The notes under the pieces are model-generated. The model was not told the origin of the DNA, did no database searches, and saw nothing but the letters and a program-made list of their open reading frames with translations. Shown here in pieces: positions 33,159 through 43,514 of a stretch of DNA of 64,000 nt (position 1 is the stretch's first letter; every line of letters starts with the position of its first letter). The position numbers and the translations under genes are program-made. Origin of the DNA: Limnoperna fortunei (Eukaryota; Mollusca; Bivalvia; Mytilida; Modiolidae). Location: assembly GCA_944474755.1 (NCBI GenBank), contig OX104113.1, positions 60,718,074 through 60,782,073 on the forward strand. The letters are read 5' to 3'.

Positions 33159-34339
33159 CGGTGACATGGTGTTGTTTCCGGCTTTACCGTTACAATATCA
33201 TAAACGTGAAAATATTGGTAGATTACAGTCAGGACAAGCCTTCTATGCATTCTCAAATCTATGAACATGTCAGCTATGTCGACTTCCGCGTCCCGTGGCT
33301 TATATTATTAATTATTCACTTTAACATAGGTTGACATCTTTTTGTATCAACCCGAAAAAATATTATGAGGGTTGATAAAAATTGATGTCAGCACTTGTTA
33401 AAGTAGATAAATGTTTTATTATATGAACAATTACATGAATAAATTTAATATGAAAGTAATAATATCCATGTCAAAGTTAATTCAGACAATAGCTGCCAGG
33501 ACACTAACAGAGTTCTGGAAACTCCAGTTTGATATACCTTGATATAGCTTTCCAGCACACTTTTCCCGAGAGAATGATCTCATGCTAAATCATAGCTTTT
33601 GAAGGCATTTTAAGCCAATCAAATGAAAGAATTGTTACAGTCAAATAATAATATCGTTTAGGATATTGAAACCTTACAGAGCAATCAATTAGCAGTAAGT
33701 TCCAAATATACAAATGTATTTTGGCAGAATGCAGCTGCATTTTCTTATTATGGTGTCTGGTATAAAATCAGAAAAAGAGATCAGAATATAGTGTTTATTT
33801 TCATTTTATGATGTGACAGTATCTATTGACGGTTGTAGTTGATTCAGCTGGAGTCTTCTGTGTTAGAATATAAAAATCCACGCTTGGCACTTTTAAATGT
33901 ACCATATGCATGATTATTACTATACAAACTGTTCAGCATCACTATATCTTGAACTAGTATAAATTCGTTGAAAGTTATTTCAAATTGTACCAAACTGAGA
34001 AGGTCTAATATCGTCTAATTTATTACATTAACCTTTTTTAAGCCGACTCTTCCGACACACCGACTTCTCCGACGGATAGAATTAGGCCTGTAACATGTCT
34101 GCGGCTGATGCACAAATTCACTTCCAACTGGTATTGATGGTAAAAACGATGTTCGTGTATAAGAATGATTCGCTCTCTGGGCGTAATTGATGAACAGAAA
34201 CGATATTGTTATGAAGGCCATCAGATGCGCGACGACATTTGACCGAGACCACAAATGTTTTTTCCTATTAGTGTATTATCACAAAATGTCAATTTAAAAC
34301 CACTCTTGCATTTGAAATGGCATTTGGTGGGATACAAGT

Positions 34340-34591
34340 TCAACTTGGTTTAAAGCTCTGTAAACCATCCCTACTATCAGTGAAGAAGTCCGAGAGATTC
34401 TGAAAACATGAAATCTCTCCTTTTTCATCGGACCAAATTACCTCGAATACACTGTTTAATTTCACAATTTTCTTCACACACTCGACTTTTAAATAAAAAG
34501 CAAAGTAAATAAAATATGCAAAGAAATACACAACTTTTATTGAAGAGAGGGCATTAATTGTGGTGGCGTACCCTTTTCTGATCTTATCCAT
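34340..34591 (-). CDS. Hypothetical small membrane protein
   Basis: 83 codons starting at an ATG in the exact vertebrate-type Kozak context GCCACCATGG. A TATATAA lies close upstream, too close to serve as a TATA box for this ATG. The protein has a hydrophobic, aromatic-rich segment (VVYFFAYFIYFAFYL, about residues 21-35) that could span a membrane, followed by a Lys-rich stretch and a polar tail. No family recognised. Could be a first exon, but no donor is needed because the frame closes with its own stop. Chance remains likely. Confidence 0.2.
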   Translation of the reverse strand: MDKIRKGYATTINALSSIKVVYFFAYFIYFAFYLKVECVKKIVKLNSVFEVIWSDEKGEISCFQNLSDFFTDSRDGLQSFKPS

Positions 34592-35779
34592 GGTGGCGAT
34601 CAATACTTATATATCGTTTTTTCATAAGTAGCATCATCCATAAGCCTCCAATATGAGAAATCCTGGATTCGCCGCTGCCTACAAAGTGTAACTGTATCTG
34701 TATGAGAGTCATTTTGTAATGCTATAAACAAGATTTCAAATAAAAGCTATGGTTCTCTGCTGTCGATTCATGCAAAACATTTGTGTTCTTGTGTGGTTTG
34801 TATATATAGTGTTGAAACGAACACGTAAACATGGTGAATGTTTTTTTTATTTCCACCAACGTTCTAAATCGTAAATAAAATGAAAATTCTTGCTTACTAT
34901 GCAATCAATCTATGACTAGTATAACTAGTTTTGGTTTTGTTTGTTTCGTTTTTAATAAATCAATTTATTGATATATAAATATAGTGCTAGTTTCCAGAGT
35001 ATTGAACAGACAGCGTTATTGCCGATTGGCGTCTTACGAAAGCCGTAAAATCATATCAGTGCCAACACTAGTTCGCTAAGTAGACCGATGACTAACTGTC
35101 GTTTCGAAGCATCCAATTGAAATTTTTTGCAACTTGGACAATTTTATATGTTAACTTCAATAGATTAAATAGATAAACACAAAATTCGGTAAGGGAACTA
35201 TTCCCCTAGTTTTCGCATGAATTAGTTATGACTGATGATAAAACATCAACGAATTAAATAAATGTTCCAAAAGCAATTTATTTCAATCTGCAACATTTTG
35301 AAAGATCAAAGAACATTGTAGGCTCTCATTAGTGAGGATTAAGGGGTCCCCCATACAGGGTAATTAATTAACTGTAAAGTAAAGTTGTGTTATATTGTAC
35401 GTGGTAATGAATTAGATAGAGTGATAGTATTTGTACATTTGCATTGTGAATTTAAACATTCTGTCTTCATCAATAAATACTTAACAAAATTATAAATTTT
35501 AAAACAGATTTTAAGAAATATTTGGTATAAAAATGCTATAAATAATAAATAGATATTGGTATATTTTCAAAGAGAAAAGAGAGTCTATTTTGGTTAAATA
35601 TATTTTTTATTATTTTATTTTATCATTATAAATACATTCATTTATAGCAAAATATAACGAACAGGTAATAATAAGGAACACTACATTTCATATTAAAATT
35701 ATAAACACAGTACAAATAATTCAGCACAAGTAAAGTCTATTAAGTTTTTATCCCAAATGGAGCAGCTGTGACACGGCAT

Positions 35780-36000
35780 CCACATAGTCCATGAGTTCGA
35801 TGGTGTTGCTGGTGAGTTTGCATTGCTGTCTTCAGTAGGCGGAAAAATCTTCTGTAAGCTTGTTCGCTCTTTCCTTTCCTGGTAGTAGGGCATATACAAC
35901 TGGATGCATTGTACCTTCAAGCTGGATGTGGATGCTATAGATCTGGTTGAAAAGGGATGGGCATGTGTCTGCTTGCGTCGGGCTCTGTATAATTTTGCAG
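35780..36000 (-). pseudogene. MULE transposase fragment
   Basis: Minus-strand reading FNQIYSIHIQLEGTMHPVVY then ALLPGK and, after a two-base frame change, KSEQAYRRFFRLLKTAMQ. This is the central part of the Mutator-like (MULE) transposase domain, including the usual P.VYALLPGK motif. The rest of the protein is missing or beyond recognition. It occurs only in the core of duplication copy 2. Confidence 0.7.
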
Positions 36001-36725
36001 AGTTGAATGTCGATATCTTCGCAACTTCTTTCGATTCGTCGTCCTACTTGTCATCTATATGATTTGACATCACAAAATTTAGTTTGATGCTACAAAATAT
36101 ATGCTACAGATCTTCTTTTCAACTTCTTTATTTATTTATTTATTTATTTTACTTAAATAACATAGTAATAATAAGTTTAAAATACATGTAATTTTTAATT
36201 CCTGAAAAAAATTCACCCTTTTCTGAAAAAAAGCTATTTAACCCATATCATTTATTTGTTGCAATAACTGCACATTTGTATCATTATACCCAAATCAATT
36301 AGAAGAATAATCAACACCCCTTGTTGTACCCTTTCTTAACCACTAAAACAATAATACTTAATTATGTAATTCTAAAAATGTTGGCATTCCAGTAACACAT
36401 ACTATAAACAAACCAGAAAAGTTGTTTAATTATTTTAATCTAACCTAATAAAGTTATAGCTTGGGTGACAGATTACAAAAAGAATGGCTTAGTATAATCA
36501 ATGGAAATTATCTTTCAATTACTTTTAAGTACAATTCAATTAACTGTATAAGCAACACCTTGACAGATTAATCATTCAGATTAAAATTATAAGTTTAACA
36601 CAAAAAATTATCCACTGCACATGAGAATAATAAATCAAATAGATTGCAAGCTAGAAACAGGAGCATGGATAGGTCCCATACTTATATTGATAAATGTTTA
36701 TCTGATGATCGATTAAAAGTATAAT

Positions 36726-37140
36726 TGACAGAGCAGATAAATTGTTTTTAAGGCACGAATATGGCGAAATGTTGAGCCATGAGGATATTGACAAAATTAT
36801 CGATGATATCGGTAAATTATTTGACGAAAATGCTAACAGGATGTCTTTAGTATAAAACCTGCTGGCATAAATATCAAAGTGCATAATAGTAATAACCAAA
36901 CGCCTTGGATTAATTACAACTGTAAGACAAGTCGACGTGCTTTCCATGACGCAAGAAAGGCATACAATTTGGATAAAACTACTAATAATCGTCACAACAT
37001 GAATAGAGCTAGTCGCGAATATAAGAATGAACTAAATAAGGCTTATTCTCAATTTCAAGCAAAATTGTCACGTGATATAAGAGAAGCTTCGAGCCGTATC
37101 CCTAGAACATTTTGGAATATACTAAAGAAGTGAAGAAATA
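36726..37140 (+). pseudogene. LINE ORF2 linker fragment, copy 2
   Basis: Duplicate of 26083-26540, with the same frame change. A TGA replaces Cys after the WNILKK motif. Confidence 0.65.
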
Positions 37141-37194
37141 CGAGAAACTCTGAATTAAATGTCGCACAAGACGACTTGTATAATTATTTTTGTC

Positions 37195-37345
37195 TCTTGC
37201 TTTCATTTTGGTACCCAGTGAAAACCGTTACCTCCAGGAGGAAAACTGACAATCCTTAACAGTTAATGTTGGAGTCGAGCACACCCTCCCATGGTAAAGC
37301 TCGAATCAGCAACATCAGTGATGACAGACCATGATCAGTAGATAA
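37195..37345 (-). mobile_element. SINE fragment, copy 2
   Basis: Longer version of 26555-26650. It keeps the GGTACCCAGTGAAAACCG, CAGGAGGAAAACTGACAATCC part missing in copy 1. Reverse orientation, degraded. Confidence 0.6.
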
Positions 37346-37509
37346 TTACTGAATTACATAACTCAAAGAAAGTACAAACTACATATTTCATCATAACACA
37401 CAAACACACAATAAAGTAAACAGCTGGTTTCAAGCACATGCATTTCAAATATCAGTAAGCACGAGTTAATCATCCGAGTCATGTATGAAGGGGGGGGGGG
37501 GAGAAGATG

Positions 37510-38180
37510 ACTAAGTCCAACACATATTTTTAAAATGTCTGTTCCCTGGTTAGACATGTTGATGGGCATAAATCTCTATAAAATTCTGAAGTTTTTGACT
37601 CGTTCTATAGCCCTTTGTATGTCAATCCTCAAATTAGCAATCCTGAGTGTTTCTTCAACTTGCCTCCTGTTGAATTTTTCAAATTTTATTTGGAGGAACA
37701 ATTAAATGAAGTCCTCGAGGTGCAGTGAAATCAGTTATCTGAAAACCCTTACCAGCCATTATGGCATCACCAGGTTCACATATATCAAGAATACCACATT
37801 TCAATGTCATATGTTTGTCACTGATACTACCTGTCCACATGTCTGAAACAAATGTAATAATACCGTCAAGACTTATTCCAAGTAACGCCTTCAAAGTCAT
37901 GGGGACTACATTAATGTTTTAACGACTGGGGATTTTGGCTGTAAAATTCTGTGCAGTCAATAATAACACGACAATTAGGATATCTCTTTTTAAACGTTTT
38001 TGGCATTGTCTGTTGAATGCTAGATTTGGAAGGCCATGGGGTTAAAGAAATTAGCTTCACTGATTAGTACGCAATCCACTTGTTACCTATCATTGCACAA
38101 GTTGCTTTAGAAATTTTAAATCTGTAGGCCAAATCTTCTAATAGTAAAGTAGGCCTTAACCTGATGAGTACCAAAAAAAC
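37510..38180 (-). pseudogene. DDE_Tnp_4 transposase remnant, copy 2
   Basis: Duplicate of 26800-27490. It is slightly better preserved at its C-terminal end: VEETLRIANLRIDIQRAIER then VKNFRIL reads without a break, placing the catalytic Glu in QRAIER. The TWK motif is TLK here, and the central frame is shifted by local deletions near 37900. Confidence 0.75.
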
Positions 38181-38712
38181 TCATCTACAAGCCTGAGACT
38201 ACGGGGGTCTACCCTTCTCAAGTCCATCTCCTGCTCGATGAATGTTTTCCTCTGCATCGTTAAGCTCATTTAAAGCAAATTAAATTCATTTATACTTGGT
38301 ATGCCAGTATAAAACGTGCACATTTCACTGCTGTTTATGTCCTCTATAGTTACATCTGGCAATTAAGCTTGTGTTCCTATTTCCTTGTATTCTAAAACAG
38401 AAGTTTGTGTTCCTATGTCACACATCTTTGATTCTGTCCGTGTACTATAACATACAGTTACTGAAGAGTCGGTTTATATTTCTTTAGGCAGTCTTTTGGT
38501 TTCAATGCTTTATACATTATGACCACAACCATCGTGAAGTTTAGCAGACAGGCATTCCAGTAGATTATTAGATCTAATACTTAAATTAAGAAACACCTCT
38601 GCTGAAAAATCCTCAATACCACAAGTCTACTACCCCATTTACCTGTGCACTGTATAACACAACGCACACACACCAGCTATTCCGTGATGTTTGTTACTTA
38701 GTTATATATAAG

Positions 38713-39155
38713 TACTTGTGCACTATTTGTACAGAAAATTTATTTTGCAACCACCGACCACATTATATTCTACCGAAGAAAGTATTTCAGTGTTGCGAAT
38801 AATATTTCTAGCATGCTTTTCGTGGTATTGGTCGGTATTACAAACCAGGCAAAACTGTCCATTTTTAGTTTTCAAATCCCGCCGTATGCACTTACCTGTG
38901 TTAACCTGAAGACTTTAATGTTGTTACTCACTATAAATCTGCAAGGTATTTGGTTCTCTTTGCTATATTTGTCCTCAAAGAAATGATCTGAACAGAGGCG
39001 ATCATTCTTCAGATTTCAAGGGAAGTTCGGACTAACAGTTTTAATCGATTTATTCACGCTTTTCTCATTTTATCATCCATCGGAAATCTGTGTAATGTAA
39101 CCTGGCGTCCTTCAACTATTTTCCCCTCTGTAATTACTACATATACGACAATAAT
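38713..39155. other. Copy-2 block replacing a different block in copy 1
   Basis: Flanked by sequence shared with copy 1 (TTAGTTATATATAA before, ATAATGTCTCTTTTTTCTG after), but the 440 bases between are unrelated to the 190 bases of copy 1 (28018-28205). On the minus strand it contains a 62-codon open stretch with several Cys (FCLVCNTDQYHEKH) of unknown identity. Confidence 0.5.
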
Positions 39156-41676
39156 GTCTCTTTTTTCTGTCGATTTGGGCGTGTTGTCTTTTCCATGATT
39201 GAATGTAATTTGCTGTCCATAAAGGAGATGTTTTTGTTCAACAAATTAAATAAAAAAAATTTCTAGTCTTAGATTTATGTTATTCAAAACAAACTCTAAA
39301 ATTTTGTTGAATTCCACGAAGCGGTTTTCAAGAAATGCATGAAAACATACGAAGACCTAACATACGCATGATCATGAAAAAACTTGGTGATCAATAAATG
39401 CATTATTCCTTAATTTTTCAATTTCTTAGTTGCAAATGTATATGCCAAGCTTGGCAACATAAATCCAACACAAATGAACTTATTTCACACAAAGAAAGGC
39501 ACTAATTACATAATTTTATCATAATTTTGGCATTTTGTTAGTTTATTTCACATCCCGCTTTTTCCAAAGTGAGATTCTGATTGCCTTTAAACTGTTGGAA
39601 TAAGACTTTTAACCCTTGAAATACATTTCAATTAAGAAAAATAGTATAAAACTGTCCTAATTATGCACCTAGTCCATCCTGACAAAGTTTTTGAGTTCAA
39701 ATTTAAATTTAATGATATATCAAATTTAAATTTAATGATATGCCAATGTACAACATTTTGGAGGTGTACATTAATAGTTTCTAAACTGCGACTAAAAATT
39801 TATTAATTTTATTAAATGCGGTCACTATTCTATTAAGCTTAATAGTCAAATGAACAGTCCTTACTAAACGAAACCCCACTAAAGTGCAAAATGGCATAAC
39901 AAGAAACAAAATTATATCTTGCTTTGGTAGGAATTTGCAAAAATTGGTAAATTTCCCATTACTGCTTATTTTTATGGATTTTTTTAGAGAAGCACTATCA
40001 TCTCCAGGCCCAATTATCCTAACAAGTACAATTATTGTATATGGTTACTAGTTTACTAACAAATTTACCCCCAGAAAGCATCAGATATGAAAATAAATAA
40101 ATTTAGTATTAACCTATGCCGCCAATATAACCGACTAAAGCCGCAGGTGTAAAATTGACAAATTCATCTTAAATACACTATTTTTCTGCATACTAGAATG
40201 TCTACCAGTTCTAGTTTTATACATTTTGACCCCTTCATTACATCCAAAACCTAAAACAGGAGATTATTTAAATTAAAGCATATTGCACTAAGTGCAGACC
40301 ACCACATTTCCCAAAATTTGATAAATATTACATAATACCATTTTTAGGCTGAAATGTGACACCCGCATAGGTTTTGGGTCTGATAAGCAATTAAAATGAT
40401 TCTCTTTGTGATTTACCTTCTTTCTGTACCATTTTAATCAAAAGTTATAGAAGCTGATATACATGTCTATTGCCTCTTACAGGTGTTGGACCACCATTGT
40501 TTTTGGACTCTTCGGCTATACTAAATTTGATAGTTTTGACTTATCATAGAAAATTTACCTTTATTTCACAATATGTTTCTTCGCATATAAGAACGAATGC
40601 TAAACCGGAAGTCCATGTGGTCTAAAAATCTACTTTCACTTTCTGTTTCAGTCCAAAAATAGTTCATGTCCCTAATTGACTATCAACATTTTTATGTTCA
40701 TTTGAAACCAATAGAACTTGATCATCAAGTTTCCTAGAATATTCAGCTTTCCAAAATTACCAAATTTATTCTGGTATCATGTTCGGTTCAAATTTTATAT
40801 TAGGCAACAGTGAACCGGTCTGTTGAATAGTACTACTTTTACGTACAACCTCGGGACTGGTTCCCGGTATTTGGTTGTCCTATACCAACGGAAGTTAAAC
40901 GTAAACCTCTAAAGAGCTTTCCAAGTGGTACTGCTGCCAGCCAAAATTTTTCGACATCCAATTTACTCCTGTTTTTATGTGCGATCAAAACATTTAGATC
41001 GATCACTAGGTGTCAAGACACTAAAGGGAACCAATCAAATTTAGAACATATAAGAAAATAGTATTTACAAACAAAATAGTCATGTTTATCGTAGTGTATA
41101 TTAAGAACTACTGACTGGATTTTAATGAATAAAAGTTTGTCTAAAAGGTGAATATATTGGAGAATTTTTGAGTCCTAACTTGCTCTGTTCTAATGGTGTT
41201 TAGTATATTTTATGTCACATTCACTACATGACCTATATACCAAGATTTTCTGAAAAGAAAATGCTATTTTTAGAGTGGGGTTTACCCCGGAAGCTGGTTT
41301 TCTCTTGGAAGGTTTTAAAGAGGTTATGAAATTTTGAGAGAACATAGGCCTGTCACGTACGATTCTGGATATATATGATGTCGGTCAAGTTGCACTTAAG
41401 TAACAAATTTAGTAGAAAATCTTAAAGAATTGGATTAGTGTTTTTTCCCCCTAACTCTTCCTATTCTTTTTTGGAAGATACCCACATTATTAATTTACTG
41501 TTGGTTAAATATGATAGCTTGAATTTTGTTTTCTGATAGCGAAAAATTAACCAATTAATGATTAATAACACTTAAATTTCATACAAATAGATAACGTAGC
41601 ATCTTCTCTGGAAGCTGTGTTTCTTGCTTATTGAGTCGAAAAGAATATTTTTAGCCGGGAACGGAACACGATTGTT

Positions 41677-43010
41677 AAATAGATCCTAGAATTTTGAAAA
41701 AAACCCACAGAATATAAGTTTTCGCACAGATGGGCTAACTGTATCTCGACCAATAGAAGCAAAATGTTTTGTCATAAAATTCTAACTTGTTTATGTATTA
41801 ATTGTATGGAATGTATTAAATTTAGATCCGTTTAGTTTTGTTCCAACCTATCAAAATGCGTATGTGTTGTATTTCTGTACCGTATAAGGGAACTTTTAAC
41901 CTGGATGGACAACGGTAAGAAAACTGACTGGTCAACAAGATTAAAAAACCCATAGTGCATTTACACAATCTGGTAAATAACAAGTATAACCGTATTTTTA
42001 AAGGCCTGTTTACAGTTGTTCATTTTGTTGAAAGCAGTTAGGTTTTGATAAGGAGAAACATGGTAGCCGAACCGATTTCTTTTTTCAAGAATCTCTTCTT
42101 TAAAAAGAGGAGCAAATGTGTACGTAGGATTGCCTTAACAACGTATACCTAATTCATTTTATTAAATAATCTATAGGGCTGCTTTCATAAAAAGATACTT
42201 GTATAGTCCCACAATTACAATTACTCATATTCAACCGATTATAATTGAAATTAAAAACCTCGTACTCATTAGCCATTAGGAGGTTCGGCCTTGAAGTTGG
42301 TAGTTTAAGACAACAAATGCAACTGGTAAAGTATAGTTGAAATATATCAGTTGAAATATGGCGAAATGTTGAAAATGAGTGCAAATCGGGTGTCCACCTA
42401 CCTATTTTTGATATGTATTCGTACATGTATTTATATTTAAAAAATGTGAATTTTAAAAAGATTTTGCTATATTATCTGTTCTCAAAATTTAAAAGTTAAA
42501 TCATGTAACGCACAAGCGTTAAATATAATAAGCTGAAAAATGATTACTTAAAATACACCAGTTAACAGTAGTATAGAAAAGCCAGTATCAAATGTATTAT
42601 TTCCGTGAAGAACTGGTATTGATTTCTTATCAATTGTGTTTACAACCTCGCTTGATTTTGATTAAATTCCTTGGCGTATTTCGACTACATAATTCTGTAG
42701 TTAAGACACTCTATTCAGTCCTTAAAAACTACATAAAATACTTATGAAAATAATGTTTGCCATGCCTAGCTTTTAAGTTGACGTAAATATAATCATGTAT
42801 CTAGTGTTGTTGATTTATGTTCAGTTTGTAATGTATTTAACCCATAAATAGATTCCGTATTACTGAAGGAATTCTTTGTAAAGTTAAATTGCGGTCTGAT
42901 GTGTGAATTGATGACATTCGATAGGGACTAGATATTTTGGATATCACATCAAAGATCGAAGTAAGTTTAGTATTTTATTGTATTCGTAGTAATTTGTACG
43001 TTTATGTAGA
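41677..43010. other. No gene recognised
   Basis: A+T-rich spacer after the duplication. The 90-codon minus-strand frame 42154-42426 has no motif. Confidence 0.45.
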
Positions 43011-43016
43011 CATAGG

Positions 43017-43205
43017 GGACTTGGTGGCCTTGCGTGCAGGGTGCGCTCGACTCCTATCTTAATTGACCAGGATTGCAAGTTTTCCCACTGAAGGTCAGGG
43101 GTTTTCTCCTGGTATTCCGGCTTCCTCCCCCCCATAAAAACTGGACGCCATGATATACCTGAAAAATTGCTAAAAGGGGGGTTAAAACAACATTCAAACA
43201 AACAA
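43017..43205 (+). mobile_element. tRNA-SINE, head degraded
   Basis: Carries GGTGGCC, then CAGGGTG, CTCGACTCC..CTTAATTGA, the CGGCTTCCTCC box and the tail GATATACCTGAAAAATTGCT ending in CAAACAAACAAA. The polymerase III B-box part is missing by deletion. Confidence 0.8.
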
Positions 43206-43514
43206 AGCATAAGGAAATTCGTCTGTTTGGTTATTCCACCATTGGAACACATTATGTTTTCTGCTGGAGATCCGCAGTGTCGAAGCATCGCCACTGTTGG
43301 CAATCCGGGGCGGATGGGGGACAAGAGGGATGAAACTAATCCCTCTCACCACAGCTTCTAAAAACACCCATTTACTCAAACAAGATAAAAAAAAAGATAA
43401 AATGCATTTCGTTTAAAGAAATAGTTGATGTGGATCAATGGTCTCGAGAAAAAATCAAAACTTAATTTCAGTAAAAACAAAATTCAAAAGATTACAATAA
43501 ACCATTTTCTTTAA

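Larger units (their letters stand above)
33387..36721. other. Core of duplication copy 2, not shared with copy 1
   Basis: 3.3 kb of A+T-rich sequence in the place where copy 1 has Ngaro. It has no inverted ends and no direct repeats at its borders. It contains the hypothetical small ORF at 34340-34591, the MULE remnant at 35780-36000 and a (TTTA)n tract near 36121-36150. A minus-strand frame at 34015-34254 has no motif. Confidence 0.6.
30706..41676 (+). repeat. Large tandem duplication, copy 2
   Basis: Starts at GAAATAATAAATATACTGAA, matching 18000, and ends at AACACGATTGTT, matching 30705. The core 33387-36721 is unrelated to the Ngaro core of copy 1. Copy-2-only sequence includes about 150 bp near 30750, about 105 bp at 33051-33158, and about 440 bp at 41010-41450. 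Confidence 0.9.
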
